From Pseudorasbora parva (Eukaryota > Chordata > Actinopteri > Cypriniformes > Gobionidae): DNA of 64,000 nucleotides. The position numbers and the translations under genes were made by a program. Under the pieces are notes generated by a model, which saw only the letters and a program-made list of their open reading frames with translations, had not been told where the DNA came from and made no database searches. Numbering within the stretch: position 1 is the stretch's first letter; each line of letters opens with the position of its first letter. Positions 51,264 to 63,730 of the stretch are shown piece by piece. The stretch is taken from positions 20,731,713 to 20,795,712 of the forward strand of contig NC_090178.1 of NCBI RefSeq assembly GCF_024679245.1, read 5' to 3'.

Positions 51264-53160
51264 TGCAATTTTTTTAAAGGAAACATTTTTAACTTCAACT
51301 TTTATATCAGCTAAAATTCTCAGCAATGCTTGAGTACCACTAGGGGGCTCTACAGTTTCTTTAAAAAGTTACATTGATTGGTTTAGTTGTATTGAAGAAA
51401 GTGTTTTTGCAAAAGATATTGAACATTAGGCTAACTGTAAATGTACATTTTTTGTGTTCTGTTTAGAATCATTACAGTAAGTAAAAAGAAAAACTGCTCT
51501 CACAGTTCCTCTCTCCGCCTGTCTGTCTTTCTGATGTCTGACGAACAGGACAAGTCAGCATTCTTCTTCTACTGTGAATTCAACACCACCACCACATGAA
51601 TTATTGCTCATCCTGTATTTAACTGTCCAAATGTACAGGGCCTCAACTGCCACCCTTGAGATTACAGTCAAAGCTCTTTTTCCTCCAAACCCACTCAATC
51701 ATCAGTCAGTCTGTGTTTAAGAATCTGGTCGCACCAGTTTGGTGGTGTTTGGGAAGCAGTTGGATCTTCATTGCCCACCATTTTCCCAGTGACTGAACAA
51801 GGTTGTGATTTACAGCCTTATATGGGATTCTGTTTTGCAAACCAGAAATGTTCTAACATGCTGTTGAAACCAGTCCAATACTTACATTATGTACACTAAC
51901 CTAACTTTTTGTATCTTTTTTAAAATATGTAAAAGTGATATATGGTAGCGCTTGGGTCCACTTGTTTAGTTTCAATTGCTATAAAACCTTTAACCGAAAA
52001 GCCTTTACCTTTAAGTCCTAAGGGTTCGCTGGTGCTATTGTTATATAATCCTTGAGATTTGCCTCGACTACGGACTATGGTGTCTTATGTAAAGGAGGCG
52101 ATTTTCACATTATAGTAACATTACTATATCAGCATTTAAGTTTGTTTGAAGCAGCACATTCAAAATAAACCAGATAGCCAACAGATTTGAACCCTTTCAT
52201 GCGTGAATGAACACGTTTTTCAAAAGGTTTTCCGATGTTTTTAACTGAAGAGATACAGTATTGAACATAACAAAGTAATACTCTGTGTTTTTAACTAAAG
52301 AATGAATTTAACTCAATGAATAAAACTATCACATACGAAATATATAATACAGCTTTTAATTATTGCCTACGCAATTGAGTTTGTTCCTGGTCGACCAGCA
52401 GAGAATAACTTGAACTTCGTGTGTATGATATCAGAACATGAGGTTGTGGCTCCATCAAAGATCTCAACAACCGGTCAAGGTACAGTCAGTCTATGTTGAA
52501 AAGGCTCACGATCCCTCCAGAGTATATCGATTTACCCTTATAGCTAATAATTCTGATGATGTTCAAAATGGTTCAACTCTGAGAACACCTCAGACTGAAA
52601 TCTACATTGATCTATTGATGTTTTCTGATTGTGGATAAATAGCGATCAGGTATCCAAAATTAAGCAGTGCTGAGGGTTAATTCCTGGGGGCGTTATTTAA
52701 TCTAGTAACACAAATACATTTATTTAGAGCCAAAAAAGTGGACAGATGATTCATCAGAACCTCCTTCCAATAAAGTCAATACTTGGGACATTTTTTTTTT
52801 TTTATCTGCAATAGTCTCCTAGGATGGAGAGATATTCCGGAACAAATTGGCATTTCTGATTCGCTTTGAAGCATAGACTGTAGAAGTAGAAAAAAACACA
52901 AATACAATAGCTTGCCACCTGGGGGCAGTGTTTTGGATGAAGTAATGATTGTCCACTGTTAGTTGCTGATGTGCAATTTACATCAAAACCCATGCGTACG
53001 CAAGAAAATGGCTTTTTAAATAGCTGTCCACTGTGGTAACCTCTATGTGTTGAAAAGGGTTAATATGTAATTAATATTTTAGATCAATAATTAACCCCAC
53101 CAATTCATAAAATAACTTTAAATCTGTCTATATAAAATACGTGTTTTATATTAGATATAT
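51264..53160. other. isg20l2 3' UTR and unassigned DNA
   Basis: No coding exon is seen. It contains candidate poly(A) signals (52167 region and 52319-52324) and otherwise unassigned AT-rich DNA. Confidence 0.45.
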
Positions 53161-54055
53161 ATACACACATACTCACCTAAAGGATTATTAGGAACACCAT
53201 ACTAATACTGTGTTTGACCCCCTTTCGCCTTCAAAACTGCCTTAATTCTACGTGGCGTTGATTCAACAAGGTGCTGAAAGCATTCTTTAGAAATGTTGGC
53301 CCATATTGATAGGATAGCATCGTGCATTTGATGGAGATTTGTATAGGATGCACATCCAGGGCACGAAGCTCCCGTTCCACCATATCCCAAAGATGCTCTA
53401 TTGGGTTGTGATCTAGTGACTGTGGGGGCCTTTTTAGTACAGTGAACTCATTGTCATGTTCAAGAAACCAGTTTAAAATGATGCAAGCTTTGTGACATGG
53501 TGCATTATCTTGCTGGAAGTAGCCATCAGAGGATGGGAACATGGTGGTCATAAAGGGATGGATATGGTCAGAAACAATGCTCAGGTAGGCCGTGGCATTT
53601 AAACGGTGCTCAATTGGCACTAAGGGGCATCAGTTGGCCTAAAGTGTGCGAAGAAAACATCCATTTCACCACCACCACCAGCCTGCACAGTGGTAACAAG
53701 ACATAATGGATCCATGTTCTCATTCTGTTTATACCAAATTCTGACTCTACCATCTGAATGTCTCAACAGAAATCAAGACTCATCAAACCAGGCAACATTT
53801 TTCCAGTCAACTGTCCAATTTTGGTGAGCTTGTGCAAATTGTAGCCTCTTTTTCCTATTTGTAGTGGAGATGAGTGGTACCCGGTGGGGTCTTCTGCTGT
53901 TGTTGCCCATTCGCCTCAAGGTTGTGCGTGTTGTGGCTTCACAAATGCTTTGCTGCATACCTCGGTTGTAACGATGGGTTATTTCAGTCAAAGTTGCATC
54001 AGGGCCAATCAGCTTGAATCAGTCGGCCTATTCTCCTCTGACCTCCATTGGACCA
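53161..54055 (-). mobile_element. Tc1/mariner copy, truncated at its 5' end
   Basis: The terminus at 53175 is CACCTAAAGGATTATTAGGA. The minus strand codes, in pieces, for transposase: NVAWFDES, FQQDNAPCH, DHNPIEHLW and STPRRIKAVLKAK. The first and second catalytic aspartates are visible, but the frame is broken and the 5' end with its inverted repeat is missing beyond about 54055. It is the same family as the copy in the TLR intron. Confidence 0.85.
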
Positions 54056-54544
54056 TAGTTTTGCCTGACGTGGGTCATCAGCCAATCAAATTTTGATGTG
54101 TAGTGATAGAACGGCCCAGAGGCCCAGCGATGTGTCGGCGCGCTACCCCCTGGCCCCTGCTGATGTCATCAGCCGTTTGAACTTTTTGTGGGTTGTGAGC
54201 GTTCTGTGTGAAATGAGCAATGGCCGCCGCGGATGACGGCCTGCGTTCGAATGATCGATCCTAATGTCAAGCTGGTAATATTAGCTAAAAAGCTGTGTTT
54301 TTTCTTTGGATGTTCTGTTGGTTCGTGTTTTGTTTGTTTAAGAGTATTTGTGCCAGCTGATTTTGATTCTTTTCACCATTTGCCTAAACAGTGACACGTG
54401 CAGTATCATCAATAAATAGTCAAAGTGCCTTTTTGTCTCGCATGTACTTTTTGCGAGCCCCCTTCCCAACGAACACTGAAAGCGAAGTTCGTAATAGTAT
54501 TGCGTACAGTGCATTATTGTATTTTGTATATATCAGTGTGTGTG
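54056..54544. other. Unassigned stretch with a CpG-rich part
   Basis: About 54110-54260 is GC- and CpG-rich compared with its surroundings (GGCCGCCGCGG near 54220). It could be a repeat internal region or a promoter. I see no exon. Confidence 0.3.
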
Positions 54545-54825
54545 TGTGGGGGGGGGGGGGCACAAATGTGTATTATGACATGGGTATGACACAGGTATTA
54601 CAAGGAGAGGTTGAAATATGAGGACAGGCCATGTCCCCACTTTTCAAAATGCTTATAAATCATACAGGATGAGGGTTTTTTTAGTAAGTAAAAATGCAGA
54701 ATGTTTACTGTAATGGGTAGGTTTAGGGGCAGGGGCAGTGTAGGGGGATAGAAAATACGGTTTGTACAGTATAAAAACCATTGCGCCTATGGAATGTCCC
54801 CATATGTCACAAAAATCAACGTGTG
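54545..54825. repeat. Dispersed cyprinid repeat, G-rich
   Basis: Contains GGTAGGTTTAGGGGCAGGGG, then GTTTGTACAGTATAAAAACC and TATGGAATGTCCCC. I recognise this combination as a common cyprinid repeat. It is preceded by a run of 12 or more G. Confidence 0.6.
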
Positions 54826-54874
54826 TGTATGTGTGCGCGTGTGTTGTTATGGCAACGGCGTGGGGCGTGTTGAT

Positions 54875-56040
54875 TAGGGCTGGTCGATTCCGAAATTTTT
54901 GGAATCGATTCCGATTCCAATTCCTGTTTCCGGAATCGACGGAGTCGATTCCAAGAATCGATTCCGCACTGTTGTTTTCGATTCCTTTTCGATTCTTCTT
55001 TTTTAAACAAAATTGATGGAGGAACCTAGTTCCGGAGTGACCGCAGGATACAAGGATGTAGAAAGTATCCTTCTCCGAAAATGTATTTGTAAAATGATGA
55101 TACATTTCCATAACTCTAACTCTAACTAATGAATTTTAAATGATGGATTTTCCTGAAATAGCCCATGTAGCCCAGAAGTAAATGCGATTTAGCCTAATAA
55201 ATCAAAAGGTTAGCACATTATTCATGGATGTGCATTTATTGAATGTTTAAAACTACATGACATGTCTAAAATGCATGTGCACAGTTAAGTTAAATTCAAA
55301 TAAGTGCTTGCACAGAATGTACGAGGTAAAATAACCACAATATTAACAAAATCAATAATATAAGATTGCGCAGTTTATTTATCAGATGCGCGAGCAAGTT
55401 GTTTTCATTACTATAGCAACATTAGACTCGGTCATTAAGCTGCACTCTAGTCTAGGCGCATTTTCTTTCAGTTATCAATGGATTAATGAAAATAAAAGAA
55501 AATAGAAAATTAAAATAAGACCCTCACATCTACATCTGTAAGCAGCGCTCAAAACCTACCGTTGTGGACAACAGAACCATTTCACAATTTAAAATTATAG
55601 AGTTTTTGTGTGCAAAATGTAGCAAACTTGTCCACGATGCAGGATCACAGAAGGAAGCAATGACAATAAACACTATTAAACTAAGTGAAGGAAAGGTATA
55701 GTAATAATCAGCGATATGCGTTCTCATATGGCTCGATTTGAACGTTTCATACCATAAAAATAAGTAGTTAGAATTAAGTTTAGTGACGTCATCACACAAT
55801 GACGCAAAAAAAACGCTGAATTGTTTTATTTTTAACTCGTAATTTTAAACTAACTGTTCAAAAAAACCTTTTGCAAAAAATAAATAGACTTCCAATCATT
55901 ATTAGTAAGCGAGAGACAAGTGAATAAAGAGGAGTCGATTCCATGCGATGGAATCGATTCCAAACGTTGGAATCGACTCTCGATTCCCAACGCCTTGGAA
56001 TCGAGGAATCGATTCTTTTTGGAATCGATTCCCAGCCCTA
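54875..56040. mobile_element. hAT element with perfect 8-bp target duplication
   Basis: The ends are TAGGGCTGG and CCAGCCCTA. The target GTGTTGAT is identical on both sides (54867-54874 and 56041-56048). The subterminal regions are crowded with GGAATCGATTCC and variants. At 1166 bp it has no transposase frame. Confidence 0.9.
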
Positions 56041-56048
56041 GTGTTGAT

Positions 56049-57365
56049 CGTTAGTGAAGGCCCTGACTGAAACCCCACGGTATGCAAACAAAATGACATT
56101 ATTAAATATCAATAAATGCTATTAATAGTTTGTTTGTATACCCATTGCATTATCAATGTGAACTTTATTGTAAAGCGCCGTTACTGATGAAATTGAGGTT
56201 AATGTGCTGTGCTGTACGAGAGACGGCAATCTGTGACTTCATACTTTCCTGCTTGTGGCTTGGATGTGGATGGTAGTAATGTCTGTAAAACGGATCAAAT
56301 GTTAAAATCTTCAGTGGTTGGCTGGCAGATGTAATCTTGTGGTACAGAAATAGGTACCATTGCTCATTACTAAAGGATTACCATAATGCAAGAGCCAATA
56401 AATAATGTTCTGTAGTTTTCAACTTTTTTTTTTTTTTCCAAAGTGATTTTACCTCACTTTTTATCTTTTAGGTTAGGATTTCTGAGACAGCCAGCTGTTA
56501 TGTCAAATTTCTCTTTATATGACAGCATTAAAGAATATGTGATATACAAAGCCATATTCATCCTCCTCTCTTTGTGCAGAAACTAACCACATCTTTCATC
56601 CAACCTCTCATCTCTGAAAGTTTGCTACCATTTTAACAGGAGGCTAGACTCTAGAGTCTAAATGCGGTTACCTTCACAGACATGACTCACAAATGGATCA
56701 GATTCAAACTTACAGATGTGAATCAGCAGTGAGTCATGCCTCTAAATCATTTCAAACTGGTCATTTCTCTGAATAAGCAGTTGTCTCATCATAACTGAGG
56801 GATCTGGTTATTGCAGCTCACCAATCTTGACACAAATTTCCCTTTGTTTGGAGAGAGTCTGCCCAGCGAGTCAAAGAAGGTGTATGTGCATACTAAGATG
56901 TGATACAACATTGCACTGATCCAGAATCGTGTAGCGCATTTGGCCATGACAGTGTTTATTCAACCAGGACCTGTGCAGAACTGGATGCTTACATAACCAT
57001 TCAGTTCTCATTTACTGTGTTGTTGTGGCCTAGCAAATAAGTGAACCTAAGCTTTCATTGTGGCACTCACCCTTGGACTCTTGCTCAATGCAAAGTTGAT
57101 CCTTCCTTTAAATAGGAATTCTTCCTTTAAACAATAGGTAAATTCAGTGTGAGTGAATTTTCCTCAAGACGTTTAAGCATGTAACAAAATTATTAGCCTA
57201 CATTTCCCTCCACATTATTAACTTATATTCCCTTCTGAAGCAAATCGATGTTTTTTTTAAATAAAAATATCCATATTTAGCATGTTATAAATTAAAATAT
57301 CTACGAAAAAAGTGTAGCTGGCAGATGTAGCATAAGTGTTAAGTGTTTGGAACTGCACTTTCATC
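56049..57365. other. Intergenic, nothing recognised
   Basis: No exon, inverted termini or known repeat was identified by eye. Short poly-T and poly-A runs only. Confidence 0.4.
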
Positions 57366-57369
57366 TTAA

Positions 57370-58436
57370 ATGGTTAGTTCACCCAAAAATTAAATTTATG
57401 TTCCACACCCGTCAGACCTCCGTTTATCTTCGGAATATTTTATATTTAGTCCGACAGGTGTATGCACACTATACTGTCCATGTCCAAAAAGGGGAAAAAA
57501 ACATCATCAAAGTAGTCCATATGGGACATCAGTTAGTAGAATCTCTTGAAGCATCGAAAATACATTTTGGTCCAAAAATAACAAAAACTACAACTTTATT
57601 CAGCATTGTCTTCTCTTCCACGTTTGTTTTCAAACCTCAAATAAATTCAAACGGTCATGAATCACCGTATTGATTCATGATTCGGATCGCCAATGTCACG
57701 TGATTTCCAAGGGGGTAATCTAGCACTCGGAAAGCGTTCCACCCATAGGGGCGGCCATTGCTAACCAAGCTATCACCTGCTGTTAGCATCCCATTGACTC
57801 CCATTCATTTTTGCGTCACTTTGACAGTGAATAACTTTACATCTAAGGCGTTTAAAGACTCCATTTGTCCATTTTTTATTTCTAAAGAAACACGACAATG
57901 CATAAAAGGCTCCGTTACCTTGTATCTTACACTATCGCCCCGCAGAAGCTGTTTTTGTAAAAATAGGCTAACGATTGCGTCATAACCAACCATCAGGAAG
58001 TGAGTGCTCCTATACTGGCATCACATTCCGCCGTTGACGTCAATGGGATAGCTCTGTCCATTTCTTTTACTGTCTATGGTGATTTCAGCAGTTTGGCAGT
58101 TTGACACACAATCCAAATCATGAATCAATACGCTAATTCATAACCGTTTGAATCTTTATTTGAGGTTTGAAAACAAACGCAGACCAAAATGTATTTTCGA
58201 TGCTTCAAGAGATTCTAATTAACCAACTGATGTCACATATGGACTACTTTGATGATGTTTTTATTCCCTTTCTGGACATGGATAGTATAGTGTGCATACA
58301 CTTGGATACGCTCTCGAACTAAATATAAAATATCTTAAACTGTTTTCTGAAGAAGAAACGGAGGTCTTACGGGTGTGGAACTACATTAGGGTGAGTCATT
58401 AATAACATGAATTTCATTTTTAGGTGAACTATCCCT
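57370..58436. mobile_element. TTAA-flanked MITE with a later insertion
   Basis: TTAA at 57366-57369 and 58437-58440. The ends TGGTTAGTTCACCC and GGTGAACTATCCCT are inverted. It is the same family as 21925-22480. A 371-bp insertion lies at 57708-58078. Confidence 0.85.
57708..58078. mobile_element. 371-bp insertion with perfect 8-bp duplication
   Basis: GTGATTTC is repeated exactly at 57700-57707 and 58079-58086, and the host MITE reads continuously when the insert is removed. The two ends of the insert are not inverted repeats, so the class is unclear. Confidence 0.75.
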
Positions 58437-59186
58437 TTAAGTTGAATATGGAAGGAGGTCTGCTGGAAGCTAGATATTTTACTTTATAAAGTTTTAAATA
58501 TGGATATTTAGCCTATTATTTTAATATAACTCTAATTGTAGGCTATATTAGTCTGAAAGAAGACATGTCTTAATTACTGTAAATATTCTTGTAAAAAATT
58601 GTAGGGGATAACTACGACTTGTACCACGTGACCACTGCATATTTATTTTGGCATCACGTGTCTTCTCTTATTTACGGGTGTTACGCGGTTTTACGACATG
58701 GCAGGAACGTGCTATTACTATAGACTGAAAAAAAAATCACATAATTATGTTTATGATTCGTTCATCACAGCACAGGTCTACCATTTGTACTGTCTTTTAC
58801 ATATTTACAGTATATTTATAATCACCTAAATAATTAAATACTAAAACAAAAACTGTCCCCTGTGGCAATTTGATCTTTGTTTTACCATTGGTAAATTAAA
58901 GTTGTCATCACCTCGACAGGTTTTTACCTTGTAATTATTGACAGAATGCGTTTAATGCAATTATGAACTCAACCGACCCATGGAGCTTATCACAAGCCCA
59001 CAGCATCGTTTTCTTTTTTCTTATTTTAGTGGCACGCACAAACCTGCATCTCCTCTTCTCTAGCAGATGAGCTTCATGAAGGACACTGGTTAGCTTGAAA
59101 CGGTAGGCCTACGCGCTTTATCTTTTTTTGTTTACTTTTTTGTATGTTTTTGTTGATTAGACAAGAGAGTATGATATTAGTATGCT

Positions 59187-59191
<5 letters not shown>

Positions 59192-59252
<61 letters not shown>
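59192..59252. repeat. (CT)n microsatellite
   Basis: About 30 CT units immediately upstream of the candidate 5' exon. Confidence 0.97.
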
Positions 59253-59255
<3 letters not shown>

Positions 59256-60019
59256 TCATTCTAATTTAGGACATTTTAACTTTTTTCTCCGTCCCTTCCC
59301 ACTTTCTTCATTGCGCCAAATAGGAAAATGAGCCCTGTTGGTGAAAGAAAGTGGGTTGATCGGAGATCCTTCCTGCGCCTTTATTCCTCCTCTCTCTGTC
59401 ATCCTCTCTCTCTTTCTTCTCCTCCTGCTGAACGAGCTCACAGCATCCATCATCTCCACCCTGCACTCCATGAGACTATACAATCATCCATCTAAACCGG
59501 GGCTTTTCAAGAGGAATCCTTAGAAATAAGGTATGTTGCTTTTTTTATTGACTATAATGATTCTGTAAAAGCATTTGCAACTTAGAAAACTGATATCATG
59601 GCTGTTGGATTTTGACTTCGGATTATCTTTTTTTGGATTAGTACGGGAATTCTGCTTACGCAGAACATTTTCTGCATATTTTCAAGTTTGAGCCCACAGC
59701 AAAAGATGCTATGTTGGAGATTGCTATGCTGAATGCATGTTGCATCAGCCCATGTGAACTGGACAATAGTCTGGACTATTATGCTGAGTAGTATGCATTC
59801 AGATTATTGTTATAATATAACTTAATTTAATGGTTGTTCATTGATAACGTGTGCCTTAGAATACTTTCTTAAATACTTACATTGTTCTTCATAAGAACCT
59901 TTTTTCTTATTCTGAATATTTTTGGCTGCAAATGGGTCTTTGAGATTAAAAGTTCTTGATGTTACATTAAAGGTTCTTAAAATCAGTTTATCTGGATTTT
60001 AAAGCACCATGCAGTACAG

Positions 60020-60166
<147 letters not shown>

Positions 60167-62000
60167 CATAAACTTAAAAGTCACTTTTATGGCATCAGGC
60201 TGTAAAGCCCATTTCATTTAGATCCAAGTGTATCTATTCCTGGAGTGCTTGTGATAATTAATTTTAGAATTTGTTAAGAATGTGTTTGATAGCTTGTCAG
60301 TGTTAGGAGGTGCATAAGTGTTCTTCACAGACTGAGCCTTTAAAGAGACGACACCTGCTCTTGACATTTCTAAGTGAATGCATTTCTTATTTGCATATTG
60401 CAGTTGAGATACTGTAAATGTTTTTGCAGTAACCCTAGCAAACAATCGACCTGTATTTTCCCATTACCTAAAAATACAATTACCTGCATGATACTAATTT
60501 ACAGATTTGCAGAATCCTGCAAAAGAACTGCTAATGTAAGAGCCCTAATCAAAATCTAGTTAGTGTGTATTAGATTACATTTTAATGTTATGTTGGGAAA
60601 TCTTAAGAAACATGTAAATGCCTAACATATAGGCTAGGCCTATACATGTAATCCGGATCACTTAATCAGATTCCAAACATTACACAATGGCAGTAAATCA
60701 TTCATAACATAGGCCTATAGATTCTCCCTAATTCTTTTACATGTTTTACATTTTCCTTTCTGAAAAAGAATATTGCTTATATACAGTTACAAAGTCTTCT
60801 AGTTTTGTGAAATATCACACAGACCCACCACTACTCAGGTGCTTAAAGTAAAGTTGAGTTGAGTCTTGTTAAATGCCATTTTAACAGTGTGCTGATTTTA
60901 GTGACTCTTTAACAAATTTTAGTATATTGTACCTAAAGGCTTTTTAGATACAAATATTAGAGGTGGCTGTGGAAGAGATATCTGCAGCACACCTGCTGGG
61001 TGATTTTGCTTTGTGGAACAAAATAAGCAGAAATCCAGGTGCCAAATGTAGCATAAGAGACATGATTCATGAACACCTGTTTGGTCTACATTTGCAGTTA
61101 TTCCAGTGCTTTATTCTATTGAGATATTGAGTGTTATGGTCTGCATTGTGTTTTCAGCTGTAAAATTACAGCACTTTATTCCATTACTTTATATCATTTA
61201 TCTTCACAGTGGCTCAGCTTGTTTCTAAACCCATCGCTCAAATAGGTTCAACAGAGCCGAAGTCAGTTGCTGTGAGTGTTTTTCGAGCAGTTATAAGATA
61301 AAGATCCTTCATACAAACTGACAGATTAAGTTAAACGGTTTGTGAGGCATCCAAACATCATCTTATCCACTGCTAAATATATATATATATTCATGCCGGC
61401 ACTTATATTTAGTATCTGTTGTGGAATAAAATACATTTCTTTGTCATTTCCTGTCAAATTATTTAGGTGTCCTCTCTTTCAATCACCATAGCCAAAATAC
61501 TCGCTGGAACCCCTGCAGGACACATCTGACCTAATTTAACTGTACAGCACTCATGTCCAGTCCTGATCACCCCAATGTGAAAAGTAAAGGGTCACTCGTG
61601 ATAAAGTTTTCTATAAACTAAGAAAGTAAGGCAGGATGGGATTGTTGGAGAGTCCCAGAAAAATAGATTTGATGATGCACACTTTATTCATTTGATTCAT
61701 ACATTAATGTGTCACATATTCCCTGTTAATGTATTTTTATATTAATTATGTTACTGTGTTCAGTTCTTAGTAGATTATGTAAATGATTTTAAACATTCAT
61801 ACGTCTTTATGTAAAGCAAAAATTACCCTTGGCAGCTGGTAGAACAATAAACTATAAACTCCTAGTAATAAGGTTCAGTTTCAGTTCAATTTAAACTTCT
61901 GTTTATTTAAGTATAAGTATTTATTTTATTCTTATATTAATTATAGTTTTTTTTTTAGTTTTTTTTTTTAGAGCATTTATTAATTTAGGTTAATGGTATA

Positions 62001-63474
62001 CAGTACTGTTCAAAAGTTTGGGGTCATCATGAATTTAGTTTTATAAACTAACTCTTTTTTATATATCTATTTGAATACTTTCTTATTTGAAAATCCTTAT
62101 CCTAACTTATCCTTGTAAGGCCGCCCAAATCGTCCCAATGAAGGCTAACGATCGGCGGGTGAAGGTCGCTGCGCGTTCGGTCTTTTCAGCGGGGCATAAA
62201 GGATTTTATTCCAATTCCTCGTTATATGACTCCATTTAATGATAATTTAGAATTTGGGTTTGAATGCCAATTGGTTATTTGGTCATTCTTTAATAGTTTA
62301 ACTACACATTTAATTATTCCGTTTAACCCTTTGTTGAAATTATGTCCGTTTGTAACCTGAATAATTCCAGAGCAAGTCAGAAAGAATCAATCAAAGTGTA
62401 ACAATAAATTTATTAACAGTCAGGTAAATGTATAACGGCAATTACATAATCAATTCAAAGGTATACTTCACATCAAATACTCTAAAGTAAAGAATGAGAT
62501 GGATACCTGACTTATCAAGGTTACATAATGCTGCATGGGTTAAAACGTCCAGCATTACGGGCTGACCTGAGTACAGTATCGAGCCCTGAGCTCTTTGCAA
62601 CATTTCCTTAAATACCCAGAACCAGATACATACCCATCACAATAGGAATTTGCATTGATCAAGTTCTATAGACTTGATTAGAAGAGAGGCCAAATGGCTG
62701 AAAGCCACACCCACCATACACCAAGGAAAGATATCTCTAAACTCTTAAAACATTGATTATCTTTTGGTTAACTTCTGTGGAGTTGAGATATTTGTACCAG
62801 TCGCACTGAGACATTTCAAATGATATCAAACACATATAATACTGTATCGTGAGGATTGACATTGTAACAAAGAGATTTCTGGTGCATTTCAGGTGATCTC
62901 AAGTTTGGGGGAGCAGTAGTTTGGGGGAAGTTTCATGTGAAAGGAAAGGCATGTAAATTAGAGTCATTCATAGATGGTTCACTCAGTGTGATGTCGTCTC
63001 GGACAGAGACTCTAACTGTATGAATAAGTTCAGATGCTAATTTCCTTTGTTTTCTCAGAGCGATTAGACATTTCGGCATCTACTAGCTTTTTCCAGCCTT
63101 ACATCCTTATTCAGCAAAGACACATTAAATAATTCAAAAGTGACACTAAAGACATGTTATAAATGTTACAAATTGATTTCTATTTCAAATAAAGTCATTC
63201 GATTTATCAAAAAATCCTGACAAATGTCAGTTTCCACAAAAAATATTATGCAGAATGTTGCTAATAATAAGAAACATTTCTTAAGCACCAAATCAGTATA
63301 TTAGAATGATTTATTAAATATTAAATGACATACACTGGAGCAGTAACTGCTGAAAATTCAGCTTTGTCATTGTATGAAGTCAAAATATTACTCGGTTACT
63401 GTATTTTTTATTAATAAATGCAGCCTTGGATGAGAAAAATCTTACAAACCCCAAACTTTTACATGGTAGTGTAC
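62001..63474. mobile_element. Dispersed repeat copy split by a solo LTR
   Basis: The ends TACTGTTCAAAAGTTTGGGG and CCCCAAACTTTTACATGG are imperfect inverses. Interior landmarks match the copies at 16725 and 30322. The element is a non-autonomous DNA transposon in form, opened at 62114. Confidence 0.75.
62114..63103. mobile_element. Solo LTR of a retrovirus-like element
   Basis: It begins TGTAAGG and ends CCTTACA, the TG...CA inverted ends of an LTR. TCCT is repeated directly at 62110-62113 and 63104-63107, a 4-bp target duplication. Length is 990 bp, with an AATAAA near 62404. No gag, pol or env sequence is present, so only the LTR remains, as expected after recombination between two LTRs. 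The 4-bp duplication fits gamma-type or other endogenous retroviruses. Confidence 0.7.
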
Positions 63475-63480
63475 ACAGAG

Positions 63481-63730
63481 AAAAATAGGGTGTCAAAATT
63501 GTACCTTTAGGGGTACAACAGCTTGTCGCTAGGGCACTACCCTTAAAAGGACATCTTCCTTTTTTACTCCTAAAAGGTGAATATTAGTACCTTTGAGTAC
63601 AAATGCGTACCTTAAGGGACTACTATGAACCTTTTTGTGGTAAAAATGGTACAAAGTTGTCCTTTTAAGGGTACTGCCCCAGCGACAAGCTGTTGTACCC
63701 CTAAAGGTACAATTTTGACACCCTATTTTT
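63481..63730. mobile_element. 250-bp MITE with near-perfect termini of about 50 bp
   Basis: The left arm AAAAATAGGGTGTCAAAATT and its complement at the right end agree almost completely for about 50 bp, including TACAACAGCTTGTCGCT. The interior has repeated GGTAC/GTACC. It looks young. Confidence 0.85.

Noticed and set aside
53231..53620. 129-codon minus-strand frame as a gene
   Set aside because: It is Tc1 transposase (FQQDNAPCH), truncated and frame-shifted.
54700..54760. Telomere-like GGTTTAGGGGCAGGGG sequence as an interstitial telomere
   Set aside because: The unit is not a regular TTAGGG array and belongs to a known type of dispersed cyprinid repeat.
54653..55111. 152-codon minus-strand frame
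   Set aside because: It runs through a dispersed repeat and the end of a hAT element; its RNRNR-like composition comes from the GGAATCG motifs.
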